Below are positions 1-6,555 of a DNA stretch of 7,594 nucleotides, in pieces. The translations under genes and the position numbers were made by a program. Under the pieces are notes generated by a model. That model saw nothing but the letters and a program-made list of their open reading frames with translations. It was not told where the DNA came from and did not search any database. The stretch spans positions 1-7,594 of the forward strand of contig JAEXOD010000023.1 of NCBI GenBank assembly GCA_023447335.1. The letters run 5' to 3'. Position 1 is the first letter of the stretch. Each line of letters starts with the position of its first letter. This DNA comes from Bacteroidota bacterium. Lineage in GTDB: Bacteria; Bacteroidota; Ignavibacteria; Ignavibacteriales; Melioribacteraceae.

Positions 1-757
1 AATAATTCTTTGTACCCACACCGCTATGCAATGACCAACTTGGGGAAAGAACGGCTTGTTTATCACGAATTATTATATGACGCGTGTTTTCCGGTTCGCC
101 TATTAAATGAACAACAAACGAATCAGCATTAATATTAAAATACATATAAACTTCAGAACGTCTTTGATGAGTATGAGCAGGCATAGTATTCCAGACGCTT
201 CCAATTTCAAGTTCAGTTAACCCCATTACTAATTGACACGTGGGCATAATTCCGGGATGAATGTATTGATTAATTACTCTTTTATTACAATCTTCAATTG
301 TACCTAACTCGCGCCTTGTCGCTTTTTTATATGGAATAAAATAATCAGGATAAGAAGTATGAGCGGGATAACTTACAAAATAGAATAGAGGGGGATTTTT
401 TGCATTTTTACTCTTAAACTCAATATTTTTACAACCTTTACCGATATATAAACCGTCTTTGGTATCCAGATCATATACAATTCCGTCAACAATCACACTT
501 CCGCTATCACCAATATTTATAATTCCGATTTCTCTTCTTTCAGTAAAATAATCAGAAGCCATCTCTTTTTTCGATGCAGTTAATTTTAGTACTTCATTTA
601 CGGGCACAGCACTACCTGTAATTGATCTATCAATATCCGAATAAACCATAGTAATGGAATTGTCTTCAAATAATGTATCAATCAAATAATTTTCCCTTAA
701 TTCTGTTGTTGATAAAGCAACAAAACCTTTTTGATTTGTTGTATAACGAACTTCCAT
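1..757 (-). CDS. kduI: 5-keto-4-deoxyuronate isomerase KduI (partial, 3' end off window)
   Basis: KduI isomerises 5-keto-4-deoxyuronate (DKI), the breakdown product of unsaturated uronates released by pectate and related lyases, to 2,5-diketo-3-deoxygluconate in the cytoplasm. The frame from the ATG at 757 is open to the window edge and gives 252 residues, against about 278 for the family, so only the C-terminus is missing. The N-terminus (MEVRYTTNQKG, then TMVYSDIDR at 36-44) aligns without gaps to E. coli KduI as I recall it. Other family blocks are FTERREIGIINIG (71-83), CQLVMGLTELE (174-184), GSVWNTMPAHTHQRR (186-200) and SPSWSLHSGVG (238-248). The cupin zinc ligands are all present: H195, H197, E202 and H244, each one residue before the E. 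coli positions. A GAGGA ribosome site sits 4 nt before the start. It lies 39 nt after gnd and is last in the visible operon. KduD, its usual partner, is not visible. The assignment is secure. Confidence 0.95.
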   Translation of the reverse strand, partial: MEVRYTTNQKGFVALSTTELRENYLIDTLFEDNSITMVYSDIDRSITGSAVPVNEVLKLTASKKEMASDYFTERREIGIINIGDSGSVIVDGIVYDLDTKDGLYIGKGCKNIEFKSKNAKNPPLFYFVSYPAHTSYPDYFIPYKKATRRELGTIEDCNKRVINQYIHPGIMPTCQLVMGLTELEIGSVWNTMPAHTHQRRSEVYMYFNINADSFVVHLIGEPENTRHIIIRDKQAVLSPSWSLHSGVGTKNY

Positions 758-761
758 AAAT

Positions 762-766
762 TCCTC
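762..766 (-). promoter_or_regulatory. Shine-Dalgarno site of kduI
   Basis: GAGGA on the minus strand lies 4 nt before the kduI ATG, in the 39-nt gap after gnd. It supports the chosen start, which also matches the family N-terminus. Confidence 0.7.
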
Positions 767-796
767 GTAAAATTTTAAATAATCAAAATAATCATT

Positions 797-2206
797 TTAC
801 AACCATTGTGTATGAAAAAACTCACCCCTTGGATTATCAACACGTTCGTAAGTATGAGCACCGAAATAATCACGTTGTGCTTGTAATAAGTTTGCGGGCA
901 ATCTTGAATTCCTGTAACCGTCAAAATAAGTTAAAGCTGATGAGAATGCGGGAATCCATATTCCGTTATTTATAGCAGTGGAAACCACATTTCGCCAAGC
1001 CGTTTGCGATTCTTCTATTTTATTCTTAAAATACTCTGTTAATAATAAATTATCTAAATCCGGTTCTATTTCAAATGCTTCTTTAATCTTACCCAAAAAA
1101 GAAGAGCGTATAATACAACCACCACGCCACATTAAAGCTATTCCTCCATAGTTTAATTTCCACCCATATTCTTTTGCAGCCGCTTTCATTAAGATAAAGC
1201 CTTGGGCATACGATACAATTTTTGCAGCATATAAAGCTTTTTCTAAATCACAAAGAAACTGTTTTTTATCCCCTATAAATTTCGGTTTTGGTCCTGAAAA
1301 TATTTCGGAAGCTTTTACTCTTTCTTCTTTTTGAGCAGATAATGCCCTTGCAAAGACAGATTCACTAATTAATGTTAAAGGTACTCCTAAATCTAAAGAA
1401 GAAATAACAGTCCATTTACCGGTTCCCTTTTGACCAGCGGTATCTAAAATGTTCTCAACAATAGGTTTTCCATCTTCGGTAAATTTCAAAATATCTCTTG
1501 TAATTTCTATTAAATAACTTTCAAGCTCCCCTTCATTCCAAGTTTTAAAAACATCATGCATTTCTTCATAAGAAAGATTTAACAAATCTTTCATAATTTG
1601 ATAAGTCTCGCAGATTAATTGCATATCTCCGTATTCTATTCCGTTATGTACCATTTTCACAAAGTGACCGGCACCGTTTTCTCCGACCCATTCGCAACAA
1701 GCTGCTCCGTCTTTTGTTTTGGCAGCAATTGCTTGAAATATAGGTTTAACTTCTTCCCAAGCTTTTATATTACCTCCCGGCATTATAGAAGGTCCTTTTA
1801 ATGCACCTTCTTCTCCGCCCGAAACACCTGTTCCGATAAATAATATTCCCCTCTCATCCAAATACTTTGTTCTTCGGTTTGTATCAGGATAATTAGTATT
1901 TCCGGCATCAATAATAATATCCCCTTTAGAAAGTAATGGATACAGTTCATCAATTAATTCATCTACAATTTTTCCGGCGGGAACCATTAAAATTATTTTA
2001 CATGGAAATTTCAATTTTTCCACTAAATTACGTAGCGATTCGGCAGCAGTAATATTCTTACCTATTGTTTTATTCTTAATATATTTTTCTAAAGATTCAA
2101 CGTTTTTATCATAAACTATAACCGAATATTTTTTACTTTCGATATTTAAGGCAAGATTCCCCCCCATAACACCCGTACCTACTACTGCAATATCAATATT
2201 ATTCAA
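797..2206 (-). CDS. gnd: 6-phosphogluconate dehydrogenase, decarboxylating (TTG start)
   Basis: Gnd oxidatively decarboxylates 6-phosphogluconate to ribulose 5-phosphate and CO2 (oxidative pentose phosphate pathway, cytoplasmic dimer). At 469 residues it is full length for the long form. The N-terminal Rossmann domain has VVGTGVMGGNLALN (8-21). The signature GVSGGEEGALKGPSIMPGG lies at 127-145, and the catalytic helix GHFVKMVHNGIEYGDMQ (180-196) carries K184, H187, N188 and E191. TAGQKGTGKW (256-265) is also present, and the C-terminal tail has R445 and H451, which contact substrate across the dimer. The start is TTG with GGAG 8 nt upstream; the only nearby ATG (2220) hits a stop after two codons. 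Oddly, the cofactor loop after beta-2 reads Y-D-K-N (D33, K34, N35) instead of the NADP-type N-R-T, so NAD may be preferred. No zwf or pgl is adjacent. It follows the LarA-like gene by 16 nt, which suggests a role in sugar-acid catabolism rather than housekeeping. Confidence 0.96.
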   Translation of the reverse strand: MNNIDIAVVGTGVMGGNLALNIESKKYSVIVYDKNVESLEKYIKNKTIGKNITAAESLRNLVEKLKFPCKIILMVPAGKIVDELIDELYPLLSKGDIIIDAGNTNYPDTNRRTKYLDERGILFIGTGVSGGEEGALKGPSIMPGGNIKAWEEVKPIFQAIAAKTKDGAACCEWVGENGAGHFVKMVHNGIEYGDMQLICETYQIMKDLLNLSYEEMHDVFKTWNEGELESYLIEITRDILKFTEDGKPIVENILDTAGQKGTGKWTVISSLDLGVPLTLISESVFARALSAQKEERVKASEIFSGPKPKFIGDKKQFLCDLEKALYAAKIVSYAQGFILMKAAAKEYGWKLNYGGIALMWRGGCIIRSSFLGKIKEAFEIEPDLDNLLLTEYFKNKIEESQTAWRNVVSTAINNGIWIPAFSSALTYFDGYRNSRLPANLLQAQRDYFGAHTYERVDNPRGEFFHTQWL

Positions 2207-2214
2207 ATTTATTA

Positions 2215-2218
2215 CTCC
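2215..2218 (-). promoter_or_regulatory. Shine-Dalgarno site deciding the TTG start of gnd
   Basis: GGAG on the minus strand is 8 nt upstream of the TTG at 2204-2206. This spacing, plus the immediate Rossmann motif (MNNIDIAVVGTGVMG), selects TTG as the true start. The ATG at 2218-2220, which overlaps the GGAG, reads ATG-GAG-TAA and is not a gene start. Confidence 0.75.
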
Positions 2219-2222
2219 ATGC

Positions 2223-3491
2223 TTATTTAAATCTGTTTTTTGAAGCCCATAAACCTAAAGCCGGGTTTGAAATATAATATATTTCTTCACCGTTTATTTC
2301 ATTAAATCCGTCAACAAGTTTATTTGGGTTATACTTATCCAACATTTCGTTTAATGGTGAATAATTAAAATTTACACCTTCAATTTCCTCTCTGTTTAAA
2401 TTTCCGGTACAATAAGTAACATTAAATCTATTTTCACTTGAACCGTGTATTAAATGTGCTGCGGCTGCAAGGTTATTCTTTATGTCACTATTATTTTGCA
2501 CAAAACTTAAGATTTCGTTAGATGTTTTATATCCGTATTTTCTTATTAATTTATCTATTTCTTTATCTTCGCCGAATGTGGATAAACCGGGAGCTAAAAC
2601 TATTAATTCTCCGTTATCTTCAATTGCCATTCTTGTGCGATAAATACTTTTATTCCCTAACCAAGTACTTTTAAATTCATGCGGATCAAGATAAACAACC
2701 ACTTTTTTAAGAGGTTTTTCTAACATAATAAAATTTACTTCTAAAGATAAAGCAGCAGCTAAATTAAAACATTCAATATCATCACCAATATATAACCCTC
2801 TAATTACCAAATTATTAAAATCGTCTTTTCCGATAACGGTTAGTATATAAATTATTGGCAAATGCTTGGCATATTTGTCTGATGCATAATTTAGAACTTT
2901 GCGAACAGGCGTGTCTGCCCTTCCCATAATTCTTTCCATTCCGTAAACAGCACCCAAATAATGACTTTTGTGGATTCCGTCTTTTCCTCCTACACCGACA
3001 AAAATATTTTTATTATAATTAGCCATGCCTATAACTTCATGAGGAACAACTTGACCAACCGAAAAGACCAAATCATGACCGCCGTGTGCTAATAATTTAT
3101 TTACTTGTGCAAGCCATGGAAAATTAAGTTTCCCTTCGCTTACCTCATAAATGTATTCTTTTGGTACTTCTCCTAAAGTTGTTAAATCTTCTTTCCAATT
3201 ATGCACTCTAAATAAGCCATCAGGAATATTTCCGAACATATTCTTTCTTTCGGTTTCATTAATTTTAAAATGAGTTCCTAATGCCGGTAAAATATCCTTT
3301 ATTTTATTACCGTAAAACTTATAAAGATATTGGGTAATCAATCCCGCCTGTGAATGAAATCTAGTAAAGTCAGGAGGAATAATTAATATATTTTTTTTAT
3401 TGCCTAATTTTTCAATTGCTATTTCAATAGCAATTTTAAGTTCCTCGGTGCTAATTACCGTATTTGTCGAACCTTTTGAAAAATATAACAT
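2223..3491 (-). CDS. LarA-superfamily nickel-dependent 2-hydroxyacid racemase/epimerase homologue (candidate mannonate/gluconate 2-epimerase)
   Basis: This is a 422-residue member of the lactate racemase (LarA, DUF2088) superfamily, which inverts the alpha carbon of 2-hydroxyacids by hydride transfer to a nickel-pincer nucleotide (NPN). The key L. plantarum LarA residues can be matched: PDFTR gives D41 and R44 (LarA D72, R75); LGTH gives H74 (H108); VVPHEV gives H151 (H174); ten residues later K161 matches K184, which covalently holds the cofactor; sixteen further on H177 matches the nickel ligand H200. The fold therefore looks catalytically complete. No signal peptide or membrane segment is seen. 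The substrate is inferred from context: the gene lies 3 nt after a HAD gene, 16 nt before gnd, and in an operon producing D-mannonate. C2 epimerisation of mannonate gives gluconate, and a gluconate 2-epimerase (GntE) has been described in this superfamily. Lactate or another hydroxyacid cannot be excluded. NPN synthesis genes larB, larC and larE must lie elsewhere. The upstream SD is only GGAA. Confidence 0.88.
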   Translation of the reverse strand: MLYFSKGSTNTVISTEELKIAIEIAIEKLGNKKNILIIPPDFTRFHSQAGLITQYLYKFYGNKIKDILPALGTHFKINETERKNMFGNIPDGLFRVHNWKEDLTTLGEVPKEYIYEVSEGKLNFPWLAQVNKLLAHGGHDLVFSVGQVVPHEVIGMANYNKNIFVGVGGKDGIHKSHYLGAVYGMERIMGRADTPVRKVLNYASDKYAKHLPIIYILTVIGKDDFNNLVIRGLYIGDDIECFNLAAALSLEVNFIMLEKPLKKVVVYLDPHEFKSTWLGNKSIYRTRMAIEDNGELIVLAPGLSTFGEDKEIDKLIRKYGYKTSNEILSFVQNNSDIKNNLAAAAHLIHGSSENRFNVTYCTGNLNREEIEGVNFNYSPLNEMLDKYNPNKLVDGFNEINGEEIYYISNPALGLWASKNRFK

Positions 3492-3494
3492 AAT

Positions 3495-4382
3495 TTATTT
3501 CCAACTTGGATTTTCTGGTAAATAACTTTCAAATTCCAGAATCAATGAATTTTCGTATTCTCCGGCATAAGTGCCATTAAAAAACCTTGCCAACGATTCT
3601 TCATAAAATCTTTTCCAACTTTCATCTTCGTGGCCAGGATTAATAGGATAAAAGAGCACACCGTTATTTTTGGCAGCACTATGATCTCCGGGAGCGTCAC
3701 CTATCATTAGAATTTTATTGTCCTCATATTTCCCTTTAGCGGCATACTTAATATGTTCTGCCTTTGTGCCGTATTCCTGCCCGGCAATTATCCTTACATA
3801 ATTTTGGATATTGTGTTCCTCCCATTCTCTAACTAATGCTTCAACAGGAGTTTGAGAAACAACCATCAAATCCGCTTTATCTTTCATTGTATTTAACGAA
3901 TCTTTCACAAAAGGAAACGGCGGAATATCAAATACCATTTCAGAGATAATTTTATTTACTTCAATTGACCATTCAAGAGTTTTATTTATAACAACATCAT
4001 TTTTTTCTAAGGCATAACTTTGCAAAGTCGGATTCCCAAGTTTTGATTCTTTATTTACCCAGTCTTTAACCGAGGAGATGTTAATAAAATTCATTCCTCT
4101 TGTTATAACTTCCGGTCTTACTTGTAATAATTCAAAAGTTCGTAAAAGTGCCTTAAATCTATTTATTCCTCTGGTTTTTGAATATAAATTTACAAACTCC
4201 CATGTTTCACGAGCATATTTCGAAATACGTTGCATGTTAAAGTGCTTAATAAACATAGGACAAAATGCTTCTTTTTGTTTAATTTCCATAGTATCAAAAA
4301 CACAACCATCCGAGTCAATTCCAATAAAAAATTCTTTGGTAGGTTTTAAATCAACTAATTGCTGTTGTGGATTATTTATCAT
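3495..4382 (-). CDS. HAD-superfamily hydrolase with C1 cap, phosphatase-like
   Basis: This is a 295-residue haloacid dehalogenase-superfamily protein. All four catalytic motifs are visible. Motif I is GIDSDGCVFDT (21-31), with nucleophile D23 and acid/base D25, the arrangement of phosphatases rather than dehalogenases. Motif II is VVSQTP with S176. Motif III is GTKAEH with K207. Motif IV is IGDAPGDH with D229 and D233, binding Mg. The roughly 120 residues between motifs I and II form a large, mostly helical C1 cap (about 32-150), which suits a small phosphorylated metabolite. A C-terminal extension of about 50 residues (245-295) is rich in aromatic and acidic residues. No signal peptide is seen, so it is likely cytoplasmic. 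The ATG has AGGA 8 nt upstream. It sits 23 nt after the PFK gene and 3 nt before the LarA-like gene, so it is probably co-translated with the latter. The substrate is unknown; a sugar or sugar-acid phosphate is an inference from context. Confidence 0.87.
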   Translation of the reverse strand: MINNPQQQLVDLKPTKEFFIGIDSDGCVFDTMEIKQKEAFCPMFIKHFNMQRISKYARETWEFVNLYSKTRGINRFKALLRTFELLQVRPEVITRGMNFINISSVKDWVNKESKLGNPTLQSYALEKNDVVINKTLEWSIEVNKIISEMVFDIPPFPFVKDSLNTMKDKADLMVVSQTPVEALVREWEEHNIQNYVRIIAGQEYGTKAEHIKYAAKGKYEDNKILMIGDAPGDHSAAKNNGVLFYPINPGHEDESWKRFYEESLARFFNGTYAGEYENSLILEFESYLPENPSWK

Positions 4383-4390
4383 AATATTAT

Positions 4391-4394
4391 TCCT
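4391..4394 (-). promoter_or_regulatory. Shine-Dalgarno site of the HAD gene
   Basis: AGGA on the minus strand lies 8 nt before the ATG at 4382, in the 23-nt gap after the phosphofructokinase gene. Confidence 0.55.
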
Positions 4395-4405
4395 ATTCTC
4401 TATTT

Positions 4406-5686
4406 TTAATAAGCTTCGGGTATATAATCGGGTAACTTTTTATCGGCAAATACTTTACTAAACCTTGTAAATCTTTGCATGCCGTTAATTATCGGGACAG
4501 TTACCCAATCTTCTCCTATCAAAGGTCTAACGTAATTTATAAATTCATCAGTTACATCGTAACGATTATTGGCAATCCATTTTTCCGGAAAAGTTCTTTC
4601 ACTTAGGGCAACTTTTTCTAAAGGTACTTTATCATACCTCACATTATAAATTAGACCGGGTTCACGTAAAATTGTTGACATCCACCCGTTCCCGTCATTA
4701 ACTGCAATTTCAACAGCTTTTTGCCCCACTTTATATGCTTCATCTAAATCAATAGTAGAGGAATAAATTACAGCATTCCTTTGATCTGTTCCCATCACCT
4801 GACCTCGAGCACTTCCTTTTGCATTAAGTCCTTTTGCATTTAAATAATTTACTACATTTTGATAAACTGATATTTTGCTTGAACCAAACGATGTATGCCC
4901 AAATGCGTCTTTAACTTCACCAATATCCCCACAATCAAAACCTTCACTAATTACAACAATGCATCTTCCGTCTTTTTTCAACTGATCGTTAACATTATCT
5001 GCTAATTGTTCTAATGAAACTCCTGATTCGGCTAAGTATATTTGTAACGGTAATTCTCTTTTGGGATCTGCTAATCTTGCAGCAGCGGGGATGTAACCTA
5101 TTTTTCTTCCCATTGCTTGTAATACAAGAACCGGATCGGCAGGAGAAGAACCCATATTTTCTTCATTTGCATTTTGAACGATATAAGACCAATATTTTGC
5201 TACACTTCCGTATCCGGGTGTATGATCAATTAATTTATATTCATTATCCCCAATATCATTATCAATTGTTTTGGGTACACCAGTTGCTATTAACTCAATA
5301 CCGTTTTCTTTTGCCAATTCACTTACCTTAAAAGCTGTATGTTGCGAGTCATTTCCGCCTATATAAAAAAAATATCCTATATTATGTGCTTTTATTACTT
5401 CCAAAACTCTTTGAAAGTCTTTTATTTGTTTATCTTTTAGTTTATATCGACAAGTTCCGATACTTCCGGCTGCTGGGGTTGTTCTTAACAAAGAAATTTC
5501 TTCTTCGTTTTGTACAGTTAAATCTAATAGTTCTTCTTTTAAAACTCCTTCTATTCCGTGATAACCTGCATAAATTTTACCGAACTTATCAGGGAACATT
5601 TTGCATGTTTCGATTATTCCCCTTAACGAATTATTAATTACTGACGATGGACCGCCTGATTGAGCTACAATTACATTTTTATTCAT
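4406..5686 (-). CDS. pfp: 6-phosphofructokinase, PPi-dependent type
   Basis: This is a 426-residue PfkA-family phosphofructokinase, longer than the ~320-residue bacterial ATP enzyme. The phosphate-donor loop begins QSGGPSSVIN (9-18). The motif usually written GGDGS (ATP) or GGDDS (PPi) is YIGGNDSQHTA (108-118); D113 fills the position that is Gly in ATP enzymes. VPKTIDNDIG (137-146) has K139, the lysine typical of PPi enzymes, beside the catalytic base D142. MGRKIGYI (192-199), SEG (247-249) and GTDQR (299-303) supply substrate-phosphate contacts. The E. coli active-site His249 is replaced in the GTDQR segment, as in other members of this divergent clade as far as I recall. The expected reaction is reversible fructose 6-phosphate to fructose 1,6-bisphosphate using PPi; sedoheptulose 7-phosphate is a known alternative for some PPi enzymes. 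The ATG at 5686 has AAGGGGA 5 nt upstream. It lies 18 nt after the SDR gene. A PFK is not part of standard uronate catabolism, so its exact substrate here is open. Confidence 0.9.
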   Translation of the reverse strand: MNKNVIVAQSGGPSSVINNSLRGIIETCKMFPDKFGKIYAGYHGIEGVLKEELLDLTVQNEEEISLLRTTPAAGSIGTCRYKLKDKQIKDFQRVLEVIKAHNIGYFFYIGGNDSQHTAFKVSELAKENGIELIATGVPKTIDNDIGDNEYKLIDHTPGYGSVAKYWSYIVQNANEENMGSSPADPVLVLQAMGRKIGYIPAAARLADPKRELPLQIYLAESGVSLEQLADNVNDQLKKDGRCIVVISEGFDCGDIGEVKDAFGHTSFGSSKISVYQNVVNYLNAKGLNAKGSARGQVMGTDQRNAVIYSSTIDLDEAYKVGQKAVEIAVNDGNGWMSTILREPGLIYNVRYDKVPLEKVALSERTFPEKWIANNRYDVTDEFINYVRPLIGEDWVTVPIINGMQRFTRFSKVFADKKLPDYIPEAY

Positions 5687-5691
5687 ATCAA

Positions 5692-5698
5692 TCCCCTT
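5692..5698 (-). promoter_or_regulatory. Shine-Dalgarno site of the phosphofructokinase gene
   Basis: AAGGGGA on the minus strand, 5 nt before the ATG at 5686. It is one of the two strongest ribosome sites in the window and fills most of the 18-nt gap after the SDR gene. Confidence 0.75.
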
Positions 5699-5704
5699 AG
5701 TTAA

Positions 5705-6544
5705 TTAAACACCGCTATATGCGTTAAAACCGCCGTCAACCGGAATTATTACACCGGAAACAAATTTAGATAAATCTGATACTAAATACAACAAAGTACC
5801 TACTAATTCATCGGGAGTGCCAAATCTACCCATAGGTGTTCCGTTTAATATTTTTTCTCCGCGTGCAGTTAAGACCCCGGTTGTCTCATCAATAAGCAAA
5901 AATCTGTTCTGGTCAGTTAAAAAGAATCCCGGTGCTATTGCATTAACTCTAACACCTGCTTTAGAAAAATGAACAGCCAACCACTCAGTAAGATTATTTA
6001 TTCCCGCTTTGGCTGCAGAATAAGCCGGAATTTTTGTCAAAGGTCTAAATGCGTTCATAGAAGATATATTTATTATACATCCCTTAGTTTCAAGTAAGTC
6101 CGCAGAATAAATCATTGAAGGTAAAACGGTACCTATTAAATTAAGGTCAAATACTTTTTTAAATCCGTCAATATTTAGCCCTAAAAAGGTCTTAGACAAA
6201 TCATCTAAATAGTTTTCGTTTATGAATTCGTCTTTTGTTGTCGCTAAAGGTGAATTACCCCCTGCACCATTTATAAGGACATCAATTTTACCAAGTTTTT
6301 CATTAATAACTTTTTTACTTTCAACTAAATTCTCTTTATCTAAAACATTGGCAACAACCCCGATAGTACTATTCGGAATTTTACTATTGATTAAGTCAGA
6401 TACTTCTTTAGCTTTTTCGGCATTAAAATCTACAATCACAACTTTGGCTCCGGCTTCTGCTAAACCCAAGCCTAAAGCTGTTCCTATAATTCCACCGCCG
6501 CCGGTTATAACACATACTTTATTTTTTATCCCTAATATTTCCAT
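5705..6544 (-). CDS. uxuB: SDR-family fructuronate reductase / D-mannonate oxidoreductase
   Basis: This is a 279-residue classical short-chain dehydrogenase. The dinucleotide loop TGGGGIIGTALG is at 14-25. D39 at the end of beta-2 (VIVDF) points to NAD(H) rather than NADP(H). INGAGG (91-96) is the NNAG-like block, N135 (DLNLIG) is the catalytic Asn, ISSMNAFRP carries S161/S162, and YSAAK gives Y175 and K179. The insertion between about 97 and 130 and the segment APGFFLTDQNRFLL (204-217) resemble Bacillus YjmF/UxuB-type mannonate oxidoreductases. Those SDRs are unrelated to the long-chain UxuB of E. coli. The expected reaction is D-fructuronate + NADH to D-mannonate. This fits the neighbouring UxaE, which makes fructuronate. 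The AAGGTGA site overlaps the eda stop and ends 4 nt before the ATG, so the two genes look translationally coupled. Alternatives are another sugar-acid SDR such as gluconate 5-dehydrogenase, or KduD, though KduD is shorter (about 253 residues) and lacks the insertion. Confidence 0.85.
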   Translation of the reverse strand: MEILGIKNKVCVITGGGGIIGTALGLGLAEAGAKVVIVDFNAEKAKEVSDLINSKIPNSTIGVVANVLDKENLVESKKVINEKLGKIDVLINGAGGNSPLATTKDEFINENYLDDLSKTFLGLNIDGFKKVFDLNLIGTVLPSMIYSADLLETKGCIINISSMNAFRPLTKIPAYSAAKAGINNLTEWLAVHFSKAGVRVNAIAPGFFLTDQNRFLLIDETTGVLTARGEKILNGTPMGRFGTPDELVGTLLYLVSDLSKFVSGVIIPVDGGFNAYSGV

Positions 6545-6548
6545 TTAA

Positions 6549-6555
6549 TCACCTT
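6549..6555 (-). promoter_or_regulatory. Shine-Dalgarno site of the SDR gene, overlapping the eda stop
   Basis: AAGGTGA on the minus strand includes the TGA stop of eda and lies 4 nt before the SDR ATG (6544). It is complementary to the 16S 3' tail and suggests translational coupling of the two genes. Confidence 0.8.

Noticed and set aside
758..796. Possible terminator or promoter in the gnd-kduI gap
   Set aside because: The 39-nt gap is AT-rich with only a short AAAATTTT palindrome and two copies of GATTATTT. There is no GC stem with a T-run and no recognisable promoter boxes. The GAGGA site suits simple operon read-through.
2223..3491. Calling the LarA-like gene a lactate racemase
   Set aside because: The catalytic residues fit the superfamily, but no larB/larC/larE or lactate genes are nearby and every neighbour handles sugar acids, so the specific name is not supported.
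5345..5359. GGNDS in the phosphofructokinase as a sign of a dead enzyme
   Set aside because: Asn in the first acidic position appears in a clade of PPi-type PFKs as I recall. D113, K139, D142 and the MGR motif remain, so activity is likely.
5705..6544. Calling the SDR KduD because kduI is in the same operon
   Set aside because: It is longer than KduD and has the 97-130 insertion and APGFFLTDQNRF segment of YjmF/UxuB-type enzymes, and it sits beside uxaE and eda rather than kduI.
4078..6548. Open frames on the plus strand (also at 1619-1801 and 7063-7275)
   Set aside because: They lie wholly or mostly opposite strongly conserved minus-strand genes, have low-complexity leucine/phenylalanine-rich translations, and show no family similarity or convincing ribosome sites.
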